In this document: positions 54,947 through 64,000 of the stretch, piece by piece
How the letters are laid out: every line of letters begins with the position of its first letter
Numbering within the stretch: the first letter of the stretch is position 1
Assembly (NCBI RefSeq): GCF_900104485.1
Contig: NZ_FMXQ01000001.1
Span: forward strand, 496,001-560,000
DNA length: 64,000 nt
Direction: 5' to 3'
Origin: Bauldia litoralis
GTDB lineage: Bacteria > Pseudomonadota > Alphaproteobacteria > Rhizobiales > Kaistiaceae
Position numbers and translations under genes: made by a program
Notes under the pieces: generated by a model
Seen by the model: only the letters and a program-made list of their open reading frames with translations
The model's database searches: none
What the model was told of the DNA's origin: nothing

Positions 54947-55705
54947 TTACTTGCCGGTGAGACCGGTGAGGAATTTGAAGGAGCTCTCGGCAAAGTCGCG
55001 CCAGTCCGACGGCGCGTCATGCTCGAGAACCAGAAGATTGGTGCCGGCGGACTGAATGGTCGGCCACACCGCCGGCCAGTCGATGATGCCCGCGCCGACA
55101 TTGGTCCAGCCATCGTCCTCGGTCACGCCCTCGGGCGCCACATCCTTGATGTGGAAGGCGACGATCTTGCCGAGGAATTTGTTGAGCTCGGTCGGGATGT
55201 CGCAATCGCCGCGCAGAATCCAGCCGAGATCCGGCTCCCAGAGGACGTCCGCGCCGGCAAGCAGATGCTCGATCGGCCGCGACCCGTCGCTGAGGGTCAC
55301 ATACTCGAAGGCGTGATTGTGCCAGGCGAGTTTCAGACCGGCCTCGCCAAGGGCGGCGGCATGCTCCTGAAGCTTCTGGCCGAGCGCTTTCCAGCCGTCG
55401 GCATCGTTGGACCGCTGGTCCTGCGGCACCGCCGGCACGATGACCGTCTCGAGGCCGAGGATCTTCGCCGTCCCGACCACCGCAGTGCGGTCCGCGTCGA
55501 GGTCCGCCAGACCGATATGGGCGGTCGGACAGGCGAGCCCGGCGGCGTCAAGCATCTTGCGGAAGCCGGCGGGGTCGTCGCCATAGGCGCCGCGATAGGG
55601 CTCGACCGCGTCGAAGCCGAGCTCCGCGAGGAAAGCGAGCTGGGCATCGACGGGAGGAAAATTGCGCGCACTGTAAAGCTGGAACGAAATCCGATAATTC
55701 GTCAT
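54947..55705 (-). CDS. Sugar phosphate isomerase/epimerase family (TIM barrel)
   Basis: From the ATG at 55703-55705 the 252-residue protein is a xylose-isomerase-like TIM barrel: ISFQLYSARNFPPVDAQLAFLAELGFDAVEPY near the start, LAWHNHAFEY with metal ligands, WEPDLGWI and FHIKDV near the end. It most likely isomerises or epimerises a keto sugar in the pathway served by the adjacent transporter and dehydrogenase. It lies between the ATPase and dehydrogenase genes in the operon. Confidence 0.88.
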   Translation of the reverse strand: MTNYRISFQLYSARNFPPVDAQLAFLAELGFDAVEPYRGAYGDDPAGFRKMLDAAGLACPTAHIGLADLDADRTAVVGTAKILGLETVIVPAVPQDQRSNDADGWKALGQKLQEHAAALGEAGLKLAWHNHAFEYVTLSDGSRPIEHLLAGADVLWEPDLGWILRGDCDIPTELNKFLGKIVAFHIKDVAPEGVTEDDGWTNVGAGIIDWPAVWPTIQSAGTNLLVLEHDAPSDWRDFAESSFKFLTGLTGK

Positions 55706-55734
55706 CGTCAGTCCGATCTGTTGAACGATTTTTG

Positions 55735-56823
<1,089 letters not shown>

Positions 56824-56827
56824 CGCT

Positions 56828-57778
56828 CTAACCCTTGACCGCGCCGGCGGCGATGCCGCGGACGAACAGTTTGCCCGAAATGAAGTAGACGATGAGCGGC
56901 ACGGCGCCGGTCAAGATCGTCGCCGCCATGTTGACGTTGTATTCCTTCACGCCCTGGACGGAATTGACGATGTTGTTCAGCTGAACCGTCATCGGATAGA
57001 GGTCCGGCTTCGTGTAGACGACGCCGAACAGGAAGTCGTTCCAGATCCCGGTCACCTGCAGAATGATGGCGACGACGAAGATTGGCAGCGACATCGGCAC
57101 CATGATCCGCAGGTAGATGCCCCAGAATCCCGCGCCATCGACCCGCGCCGCCTTGAACAATTCCTGGGGCAGCGAGGTGAAATAGTTGCGGAACAGAAGA
57201 GTGAGAATCGGCATGCCGAAGATAGTGTGGACCATGACCAGGCCGGTCAGCGAACCGTAGAGGCCAAGTTCGCGCAGCAGGATGACGATCGGATAGAGCA
57301 TCACCTGATACGGAATGAAGGCGCCGAAGATCAGGATGGTGAAGAAGACATCGGCGCCCTTGAAACGCCAGTTGGCCAGCGCATAGCCGTTGATCGAGGC
57401 GATAATGATCGACAGGATGACCGACGGAATGAGGATGCGCACCGAGTTCCAGAAGCCACGGCTGAGGCCCTCGCAATTGAGCCCTGTGCAGGCTTCGGCC
57501 CAGGCCTTCACCCATGGCTCGAAGGTGATCTCGATCGGCGGAGCGAAGACATTGCCGACGCGGATCTCGGGCATGCCCTTCAGCGACGTGACGACCATCA
57601 CGTAGAGCGGCAGCAGGTAGTAGAGCGCGACGACGATCAGCGTGCCGTAGATGATGATGTTGCGCCGCGAGAAGCGTCGCTTGGGACGCGGCCCACGCGG
57701 TCCGGCAGACGCGCCGGACCTTTCGTTGATGACATCGGCCGAGGCGACGGCGACGGAGAGCGTTGCGGGATTGTTCAC
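56828..57778 (-). CDS. Carbohydrate ABC transporter permease (MalG type)
   Basis: The 316-residue protein has six hydrophobic helices and an EAA loop near the C-terminus (ELFKAARVDGAGFWGIYLRIMVPMSLP). The GTG at 57776-57778 overlaps the upstream permease stop (GTGA). The N-terminal cytoplasmic arm is long and basic. It forms the channel with the MalF-type subunit. Confidence 0.92.
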   Translation of the reverse strand: MNNPATLSVAVASADVINERSGASAGPRGPRPKRRFSRRNIIIYGTLIVVALYYLLPLYVMVVTSLKGMPEIRVGNVFAPPIEITFEPWVKAWAEACTGLNCEGLSRGFWNSVRILIPSVILSIIIASINGYALANWRFKGADVFFTILIFGAFIPYQVMLYPIVILLRELGLYGSLTGLVMVHTIFGMPILTLLFRNYFTSLPQELFKAARVDGAGFWGIYLRIMVPMSLPIFVVAIILQVTGIWNDFLFGVVYTKPDLYPMTVQLNNIVNSVQGVKEYNVNMAATILTGAVPLIVYFISGKLFVRGIAAGAVKG

Positions 57779-58668
57779 GTCGGACGCCTCTTGCCACCGA
57801 ATTCGAGATAGGCCCAGGGGATGATGACGACGAGCACCGCGAGCAGCATCATCGTCGACCCGGCAAAGCCCTGGGCGAGGTTCTGGCCGAGGAACATCTT
57901 GTCGTAGACGTATTTGGCCGGCACCTCGGACGCGATCCCCGGTCCGCCGCTGGTCTGGGCGACCACCAGGTCGTAGACGCGCACGATGCCCGAGGCGATG
58001 ATCACCAGCGTGGTGATGAAGACCGGCCGCATCATCGGAATGACGATGAAGATGTAGGTTCGCCACATCGGAATGCCATCGACCCGGGCGGCCTTCCAGA
58101 TATCCTCGTCAATGCCGCGCAGCCCGGCGAGCATCAGGCACATGATCAGCCCCGTGCCCTGCCATAGCCCGGCGATCAGCAGGCCGTAGATGACGATATC
58201 GGCATTGTAGAGCGGGTCGAAGGCGAAGCTCTCCCAGCCCAGCGAACGGACAATGTGCTGAATGCCGAAATCCGGATTGAGCACCCATTGCCAGACCAGG
58301 CCGGTGACGATGAAGGAGAGCGCGAAGGGATAGAGCAGGATCGTGCGAAACGTGTTCTCGAACCGGATCTTCTGGTCGAGCAAGGCCGCCAGCACGAAGC
58401 CGATGACCAGCGAGAAGATCAGCGACAGCGTGCCGTAAATCAGCAGATTCTCGATCGAGATCAGCCAGCGGTTTGTCGCCCACAGCCGCTCATACTGCTC
58501 CAGACCGACAAAGTTCAGCCGCGGCAGCAGCTTGGAGTCGGTGAAGGAATAGACGACCGTCCAGACGGTGCCGCCGACAAACACGACCAGGGCCGTGGCG
58601 ATCATCGGCAAGGCGGCGATCTTGGCGCTCAGATTTCGGAAGAGCCGGCTTCCAGCAGGTCTCGACAC
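57775..58668 (-). CDS. Carbohydrate ABC transporter permease (MalF type)
   Basis: The 297-residue protein has six hydrophobic helices and the EAA loop DIWKAARVDGIPMWRTYIFIVIPMMRP. It pairs with the MalG-type permease encoded next, overlapping by GTGA. A stable hairpin separates it from the upstream binding-protein gene. Confidence 0.93.
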   Translation of the reverse strand: MSRPAGSRLFRNLSAKIAALPMIATALVVFVGGTVWTVVYSFTDSKLLPRLNFVGLEQYERLWATNRWLISIENLLIYGTLSLIFSLVIGFVLAALLDQKIRFENTFRTILLYPFALSFIVTGLVWQWVLNPDFGIQHIVRSLGWESFAFDPLYNADIVIYGLLIAGLWQGTGLIMCLMLAGLRGIDEDIWKAARVDGIPMWRTYIFIVIPMMRPVFITTLVIIASGIVRVYDLVVAQTSGGPGIASEVPAKYVYDKMFLGQNLAQGFAGSTMMLLAVLVVIIPWAYLEFGGKRRPT

Positions 58669-58709
58669 GCCCAGCCCCTTATGCGACGCGGGAAATATGG
58701 GGAAGTCGC

Positions 58710-58738
58710 CCGGCGACCCCTCTTTCGGGGGCCGCCGG
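58710..58738 (-). promoter_or_regulatory. Stem-loop between the binding-protein and permease genes
   Basis: CCGGCG...CCCC and GGGG...CGCCGG pair around TCTTTC, making a strong hairpin with a small bulge in the 90-bp gap. As with dctP, a stem in this place often protects the binding-protein mRNA or reduces permease expression. Confidence 0.5.
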
Positions 58739-58758
58739 ACAGCTTCGTGAACCAGCGC

Positions 58759-59997
58759 TTAGTCGGCGTTGGCGATGATTTCCGCGTAACGCGCCTGGGC
58801 GTCTTCCGCAGTGATGCTGTCATCACTCCAGAATTCGGTCATCAGATCCTCGATCTGGCCCGTCGTGTCGGGCGAGAGGGTCTGGTTGCCATCGGGCAGG
58901 ATGTTGCCGTCGGCGAGGATCGCGAGACCCTTCTTCATGCAGTCGTTGGCGGCGGCCAGATCGACGTCGCCACGAACCGGGAGCGAGCCCTTCTTCAGGT
59001 TGAAGTTGACCTGGACCGGCTTCGACAGCATCAGCGAAGCAAGCTCCAGCTGGGCCTTGGTCTTCTCCGGATCGTCAAGCTTCGGGAAGTAGAAGGCGTC
59101 ACCACCGGTCGAAATCACCTGGTTGACGCCGAGACCCGGAAGGCACTCGTAGTCTTCACCGGCCACCTGGCCGGCAACCTGGAATTCGCCCTGCGCCCAG
59201 TCACCCATGATCTGTCCGCCGGCCTTGCCGGTGATGACGAGATTGGTGGCCTGGTTCCAGTCCTGGACGTTCGAGTTCTTGCGGAACTCGCGCGCGGCCG
59301 CGGCGGCGTTGAAGACCTTGGCCATTTCCGGACCGGCTGCCGCATCGCCATCCTTGTCGACGTTGATCTTCGTCCACAGGTCGATCCCGCCAAGGGCGAC
59401 GGTGATCACGCCGAAGGCGCCCGAGGCCTGCCAGGCCTGATTGCCCATCGCCAGCGGAATCTTGCCAGCCGCCTGGAGCGCCGGAGCGGCCGCGACGAAC
59501 TCATCCCAGTTGGTCGGTACATCGACGCCGGCATCCTCGAACGCCTGGCGGCTCAGCCACAGCCACTGCCATGAATGGATGTTGACCGGCACGCAGTAGA
59601 TACGGCCGTCGAGCGTGCAGCTGTCGAGCAGCGAGGACGGATGGACAACATCGCGCCAGCCTTCCTTCTCGGCGAGTTCCGTAAGGTCCTGCATCAGGCC
59701 GGCCTCGACCAGTTCCTCGGCCTGACGGCCGTGGTTGAACTGGGTGGCGCACATCGGATCGCCGCCGGTGATGCGGCCGATCATGATCGGGCGGGCGACG
59801 CCACCGGAACCGGCGATCGCGCCATCGACCCACTTGTTGCCGGTCGCATCGAAAGCCTTGGCGAATTCAGCCACGGCAGCGGCTTCGCCGCCGGACGTCC
59901 ACCAGTGCGTGACCTCGCATTCGGTCGCCATTGCGCTCCCGGCCATCAGCGCGCTGAAAGCCATGGTTCCGAGCAACTTTTTCGTAAAAGTCTTCAT
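58759..59997 (-). CDS. ABC transporter sugar-binding protein (CUT1, glucose-type)
   Basis: The 412-residue protein has a signal peptide (cleavage near SAMATE) and the opening HWWTSGGEAAAVAEFAKAF that resembles glucose-type (GtsA-like) binding proteins, with VNIHSWQWLWLSRQAFEDAGV and MGDWAQGEF. It is periplasmic. GGGAGGAAC precedes the ATG. It heads the operon controlled by the LacI-family protein. Confidence 0.9.
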   Translation of the reverse strand: MKTFTKKLLGTMAFSALMAGSAMATECEVTHWWTSGGEAAAVAEFAKAFDATGNKWVDGAIAGSGGVARPIMIGRITGGDPMCATQFNHGRQAEELVEAGLMQDLTELAEKEGWRDVVHPSSLLDSCTLDGRIYCVPVNIHSWQWLWLSRQAFEDAGVDVPTNWDEFVAAAPALQAAGKIPLAMGNQAWQASGAFGVITVALGGIDLWTKINVDKDGDAAAGPEMAKVFNAAAAAREFRKNSNVQDWNQATNLVITGKAGGQIMGDWAQGEFQVAGQVAGEDYECLPGLGVNQVISTGGDAFYFPKLDDPEKTKAQLELASLMLSKPVQVNFNLKKGSLPVRGDVDLAAANDCMKKGLAILADGNILPDGNQTLSPDTTGQIEDLMTEFWSDDSITAEDAQARYAEIIANAD

Positions 59998-60081
59998 TCC
60001 GTTCCTCCCTTTGGCAAAAGCACAAGCGCTTATTGCACTGCAACATCAGATCACAGGAACATCCTCCCAGATGCGCGATCC

Positions 60082-60200
60082 TGTAATCGTTTACATCGAC
60101 ATTATGGGAAGTAGAAAAGATGTCAACTCCCCAACTCACTTTCTCCACCGCAAGGTGAAAACGTTTACATCAATTTTAGCCTCGTGCAAACTGATGTCAA
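60082..60200 (-). promoter_or_regulatory. Two promoter-operator modules 74 bp apart controlling the sugar operon
   Basis: On the minus strand each module has TTGACA, a 16-base spacer, a -10 box and a LacI-type palindrome close to the start. Distal: TTGACA 60200-60195, TAAAAT 60178-60173, operator TGAAAACGTTTACA 60156-60169. Proximal: TTGACA 60126-60121, TAATGT 60104-60099, operator TGTAATCGTTTACA 60082-60095. Operators differ by one base per half from TGTAAACGTTTACA. Every landmark is offset by exactly 74 bp. Confidence 0.7.
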
Positions 60201-60280
60201 CGCGGACCGCGGAAAATGATATACGGGGCGCCGGTCCCGGTGCGTCGCGCCGGGAAAAGACAGGGATTTTCACGCTCGCC

Positions 60281-61378
60281 ATGGCAAGGTCCGACGGCAC
60301 GCAGCCCCGCGGGGCGACCCGACGCGCGACGATTCTCGACGTCGCCAGGCGCGCCAGCGTATCGACGGCGACCGTCAGCCGGGCGCTCACCGACCCGGAG
60401 CGCGTCGCCGAACCGACCCGCAGCCGGGTGATGGCGGCAATCGCGGAGACCGGCTACACGCCGAACGCCACGGCACGGAACCTGCGCGCCCGCTCGACCA
60501 AGATCGTGCTGTGCCTGCTGCCGGGGCTGGGACACTCCTTCTGGAATGTCATCATCAACGCGGTCGAGGAGGTTCTGACCCGCGCCGGATACGGCGTGAT
60601 CTTCGGCGACACCCGCAGCGACCCGGTACGGGAAGCGCATTACGACCGCATTGTCCGCGCCGGCCAGGTCGACGGCGTCCTGCTGTTCAACGGCCGCTTG
60701 CCCGGCGCCGACTTTGCCGAACTCGACCGCGTGGTGCCGATCACCCTCATCTCCAACGACATTCCGTCGAGCGGACTGCCGGTCTTCGAGGTCGACAACC
60801 ACGCCGCGGCCCGGACGATGACCGAGCACCTGATTTCGCTCGGCCATCGGCGGATCGCCCACATCACCGGCCCGATAGCCAATGTCGAAACCGGCGAGCG
60901 GCTCAACGGCTATCGCGATGCGCTGATCGACGCCGGCATCGCCGTCGACGACGACCTGATCTGGCCGGGCAAGTTCAACTTCACCGCCGGCGTCAAGGCG
61001 GCGCGCACCTTCCTCGGCCTCGAATGCGAGCGGCCGACCGCGGTCTTCGCCGCCAGCGACGAACTCGCCATCGCCTTCATCAAGACGGTGAAGGACGCGG
61101 GGCTGCGGGTGCCCGAAGATGTATCGGTCGCCGGCTTCGACGGGATCGAATACTCGGCCATGTACGACCCCGCCCTGACCACGATGCTCCAGCCGCGCGC
61201 CGAGATGGGGCGGCTGGGCGCCGAGAACCTGGTGCTTCGCATGTCGGGCGCCCAGGTCGAATCGAAGGGCGCCCGCCTGCCCTGCTCGCTCCTCATCCGC
61301 GACAGTGTCGCCGAGTATGCCGGCGCGAAGGCGAAGGCCCCGGCCACACCCAGGCGGGTTCGCACGGCTGCCGGCTAG
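60281..61378 (+). CDS. LacI family transcriptional regulator
   Basis: The 365-residue protein has an N-terminal LacI helix-turn-helix (TILDVARRASVSTATVSRALTDPERVAEPTRSRVMAAIAETGYTPNATARNLR) and a periplasmic-binding-protein-like sugar domain (ARTMTEHLISLGHRRIAHITGP; AVFAASDELAIAF; VSVAGFDGIEYS). It is divergent from the CUT1 operon and the two AACGTTT-type operators, so it probably represses that operon until a sugar ligand is bound. Confidence 0.94.
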   Translation: MARSDGTQPRGATRRATILDVARRASVSTATVSRALTDPERVAEPTRSRVMAAIAETGYTPNATARNLRARSTKIVLCLLPGLGHSFWNVIINAVEEVLTRAGYGVIFGDTRSDPVREAHYDRIVRAGQVDGVLLFNGRLPGADFAELDRVVPITLISNDIPSSGLPVFEVDNHAAARTMTEHLISLGHRRIAHITGPIANVETGERLNGYRDALIDAGIAVDDDLIWPGKFNFTAGVKAARTFLGLECERPTAVFAASDELAIAFIKTVKDAGLRVPEDVSVAGFDGIEYSAMYDPALTTMLQPRAEMGRLGAENLVLRMSGAQVESKGARLPCSLLIRDSVAEYAGAKAKAPATPRRVRTAAG

Positions 61379-61773
61379 CTGGTGCCGATCATCACCCCGA
61401 CGAGAATGCCGCCGATCGCCACATAGGTCAGATGATGGATCAACTGGTCGGCGCCGATCGCCCACCAGAACTGGCTTTGATCGGATGTGTAGCCGGCCCG
61501 GCGCATGACGTTCGCCTTGATCCAGTCGACGTGATAGTGGACCAGAAATTCGCCGACGACGATCGCCACGCCGAGCCCCAGGGTCGGCGGTACCGCGATG
61601 AAGGCCGCGATGGTTCCCAGCGCCTGGATACCCGAGTGGAGGATCCCTCCCGGGTGACCGTATGTTCCCTTGTTCTTCAGTTGATAATGCGTCTGCAGCG
61701 GGTAGTCGCAGATGAAATGCTTGACCTGCAGGATGGTGAATACCACCAGCAGCGCAATAAACGGATCCGTCAC
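61375..61773 (-). CDS. DUF3307 membrane protein
   Basis: The protein (132 residues from the GTG at 61771-61773) has three or four hydrophobic segments and the DUF3307 pattern: LQVKHFICDYPLQTHYQLKNKG, GILHSGIQALGT, HYHVDWIKANVMRRAGYTSDQSQFWWAIGADQLIHHLTYV. Conserved histidines and acidic residues line the membrane segments. Function is unknown. It converges with the LacI gene. Confidence 0.86.
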   Translation of the reverse strand: MTDPFIALLVVFTILQVKHFICDYPLQTHYQLKNKGTYGHPGGILHSGIQALGTIAAFIAVPPTLGLGVAIVVGEFLVHYHVDWIKANVMRRAGYTSDQSQFWWAIGADQLIHHLTYVAIGGILVGVMIGTS

Positions 61774-61867
61774 TCTTACCCCCAAATTCCCACACCGGTG
61801 GCGCGCCGCGCCACCGAGCCTGCGACCGTTCCGTCGCGGCAGATATGACCTAGGTCACACGATCCCC

Positions 61868-63997
61868 TCACTGCAAGGTCGTCGCATCGGCGCCATCCCA
61901 ATCGTTGGACGGGGCAATCTCCCGGAAGGTCGCGATCCGGGTTCGGTAGAGGCTGTAGAAGGTCGTCAGCCCGCGCACGCCGAAGGCCCGGCAATCGTGC
62001 AGGGCCGCCTCCGCGCCGTCCCAGTCCCGGTTGCGAAAACAGGCGATCATCGCAGCGTGGATCGGCGCCAGCTGGTCGAGGGTTGCCGCATCGGCGTCGA
62101 TCGCCTCGACCGTGGTGAACAGGCGCAACGGGCGTCGTCGCCCCCTTACCCGGACAAGATCCAGCTCGAGGACTCGCGGCTCGGTCATGGCGTCGACCGT
62201 CGCCTCGCCGACGACCATGCCGACACCGTAGAAGCGCGACAGGCTTTCGAGCCGCGCTGCCAGCCCCACGTCGTCGCCGATCGCCGTGTAGTCGAACCGC
62301 TCGCCGCCACCGAGATTGCCAACAACACAGTTTCCGGTGGCTACGCCGATACCGACCGCCTCCCAGGCCGACTCCTCGCCGGGGATCGAGCCATCTCCCA
62401 ACCCGGCATCGATGCCCCGCATGTCGCGCAGCACCGCCGCCGCCGCGCGGCAGGCATTGGCGGCGTGCTCCTCGTCGTCGAGCGGCGCGTTCCAGAAGGC
62501 CAGGAGGGAGTCGCCCATATTGCGCGCGATGGTGCCGTGATGGGCGAGGATAGCGTCGCTGGTCGCGGTGTAGATGCGATTGACGAACGCCACCAGGTCG
62601 CGCGGCTCAAGCTGCTCGGTGATCGCTGCGAAGTTGCGGATCTGGCAGAACAACACGGTCAGTTCCCGCGTCTCGCCGCCAAGCACCAGCCGGTCCGGCC
62701 GAACCATCACCGCGTCGATCGCGGCGGGCGACAGCGCACCGCCGAAGGCGGCCCGGATTTCCGCCCGCCGCGCCTCGAGGCGGCGATGCAGCAGAAGCGC
62801 CGCCAGCGCCGCCAGAACCCAGACCGACAGGACCGGCCATGTCGGATCGAAGACCAGGCCGAGATCGCGATAGGCGAACCAGCCCGCCACCGCGATGCCG
62901 GCGATGGCGACAACGCTGGCCGCAACGCCTGCCACCAGTCGAAGGCGCGGGAGTAGCCATGCGAGCAGAAGCCCGACAACGACAACGACGCCGATCTCTA
63001 TCGCGAGGGCATGGCCGGGCCGGGTGACCGTTCGTCCCGAAAGAATATGCTCGATCGCCTCGGCCTGAAGTTCGACGCGGGTGATCGACGCTTCGAGCGG
63101 CGTCGATCGGAAGTCGGCATGGGCCGCCGCGGTCAGGCCGACGACGACAATCCGCCCGGCAATCGTCGCGCCGTCATCCGTCCCCTCCAGTACCTGCCAC
63201 GCGGGGACATGCGCTGCCGGGTTGGCCGGGCGCAGGTCGAGCCGCATGCCGCCGTCGGGATCGGTCGGCACGGCGACGTCGCCGACCGCGATGCCGGTGA
63301 TGCCAGGCGGCCGGCCGAAGGACCAGCCGCCGCCGTCGGCCGACGCGGTCAGCGTGTAGCTGCCCGCGCCCTGGGCGACCCGCATGACCTCGAGCGCCAG
63401 GGCCGGAAGGATGGTGGACCCGATGCGCGAGACCAATGGCAGCCTGCGAAAGACACCGTCCCCGCTCGTGGGGCGCGTAATGGCGCCGAGCCCGGCCGCC
63501 GCCGCATCGAGGGCCGGGCCGTTGGTGGCGACATTGGCAAAGGACGGCATGTAGGGCAGCGGATCGTCGCCCGAAAAGACGAACGACGCCTTGGCCGGCG
63601 GCACCGGATCGTCCGTCGGCAGATTGGTGAGGACGACCGGCAGGACCGACGGCGACGCCGCGACCGTTGCCGCGAAGGCTTCGTCGTCGCCGTGCGGAAA
63701 AGGAACATCGAAGGCGACGATCGCCGCCCCCCTGTCGGCGACGTCCGCCAGCAACGCGGCCATCACTTCCCCCGGCCACGGCCACGGGCCGATGCGATCG
63801 AGCGACTCGTCGTCGATGGCGACGATGCGGACAGCCGTGTTGTCGTTATAGGATGACGGCTGGAGCCGCTGGTAGGTATCGAAGGCGAGCGATCGAAGCG
63901 CCTGCAGGAAAACCGGATCGGCGACCCGCAGCCAGACGGTGCCGGCGAGGACCGCGACGATCATCAGCGCGTAGACCAGCCTCATGCGCATTGCCAT
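61868..63997 (-). CDS. CHASE2-domain class III adenylate cyclase, one metal Asp missing
   Basis: The 709-residue protein has an N-terminal membrane anchor, an extracytoplasmic CHASE2 domain (AIDDESLDRIGPWPWPGEVMAALLADVADRGAAIVAFD), three C-terminal membrane helices and a class III cyclase domain. The second metal motif is intact (RNMGDSLLAFW) but the first, usually F-x-D-I, reads LFCQIRNF, with Gln for Asp. It may sense the periplasm but have weak or no cyclase activity. The start is at the window edge. Confidence 0.9.
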   Translation of the reverse strand: MAMRMRLVYALMIVAVLAGTVWLRVADPVFLQALRSLAFDTYQRLQPSSYNDNTAVRIVAIDDESLDRIGPWPWPGEVMAALLADVADRGAAIVAFDVPFPHGDDEAFAATVAASPSVLPVVLTNLPTDDPVPPAKASFVFSGDDPLPYMPSFANVATNGPALDAAAAGLGAITRPTSGDGVFRRLPLVSRIGSTILPALALEVMRVAQGAGSYTLTASADGGGWSFGRPPGITGIAVGDVAVPTDPDGGMRLDLRPANPAAHVPAWQVLEGTDDGATIAGRIVVVGLTAAAHADFRSTPLEASITRVELQAEAIEHILSGRTVTRPGHALAIEIGVVVVVGLLLAWLLPRLRLVAGVAASVVAIAGIAVAGWFAYRDLGLVFDPTWPVLSVWVLAALAALLLHRRLEARRAEIRAAFGGALSPAAIDAVMVRPDRLVLGGETRELTVLFCQIRNFAAITEQLEPRDLVAFVNRIYTATSDAILAHHGTIARNMGDSLLAFWNAPLDDEEHAANACRAAAAVLRDMRGIDAGLGDGSIPGEESAWEAVGIGVATGNCVVGNLGGGERFDYTAIGDDVGLAARLESLSRFYGVGMVVGEATVDAMTEPRVLELDLVRVRGRRRPLRLFTTVEAIDADAATLDQLAPIHAAMIACFRNRDWDGAEAALHDCRAFGVRGLTTFYSLYRTRIATFREIAPSNDWDGADATTLQ

Positions 63998-64000
63998 TCA

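Overview
The window is a GC-rich, gene-dense stretch of a chromosome. Gene content points to an alphaproteobacterium of the Hyphomicrobiales (Rhizobiales) type: acnA divergent from the cytochrome c maturation genes, DUF2794, an IalB-family protein, an EcfG-era style ECF sigma/anti-sigma pair, YbbA/YbbP/TesA, TRAP and CUT1 sugar importers, and a perfect CtrA-type box. There is no prophage, insertion sequence or CRISPR array that I can see. One RNA gene is certain, tRNA-Ala(CGC) at 35174-35249. The species assignment is an inference from content only.

Layout. 1-2070: the end of an unknown gene, a cupin, an expanded palindromic repeat, yciB and a DUF2585 protein. 2074-6406 (minus): ccmA, ccmB, ccmC, ccmD and ccmG for cytochrome c maturation, split by an opposite-strand MFS gene (3727-4920) and by a second copy of the repeat. 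6619-10172: acnA and a DUF1223 protein. 10234-13799: htpG, a candidate small RNA with its own promoter and terminator, DUF2794 and a Bax inhibitor-1 family membrane protein. 13935-19319: an ABC exporter pair (YbbP/YbbA type) divergent from a TesA-like esterase, then ThpR, a pterin dehydratase and a YkvA-like protein. 19644-25274: IalB, RlmN, a VOC protein, membrane proteins, LysE-type exporter, PAP2 phosphatase and ArgG. 25365-29780: two nucleotide signalling genes, a PAS-GGDEF-EAL protein behind a CtrA box and a class III cyclase with TPRs.

30001-41459: typA, an OmpA-like/cysteine-rich secreted pair, GNAT, YggT/DUF167 genes, tRNA-Ala, a double metallo-beta-lactamase-fold protein, transketolase and cyclopropane fatty acid synthase. 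41547-42450: arsC/arsR without a pump. 42821-47225: an ECF sigma factor, its membrane anti-sigma factor and a secreted vWA protein with six tandem Ig-like repeats on one strand, with a secreted TPR protein divergent; this looks like one envelope-related regulatory locus and is the least described unit here. 47515-48679: an amidotransferase and a TerB-like protein.

49052-61378 is a catabolic block with two carbohydrate systems. The first is uronate dehydrogenase divergent from a TRAP transporter (dctPQM) whose last gene overlaps a FadR-type GntR regulator; a perfect palindrome between udh and dctP is the likely operator. The second is a six-gene CUT1 ABC operon with a sugar dehydrogenase and a TIM-barrel isomerase, facing a LacI-family regulator; its control region holds two promoter-operator modules exactly 74 bp apart. 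The window ends with a DUF3307 membrane protein and a CHASE2 adenylate cyclase that lacks one expected metal-binding aspartate.
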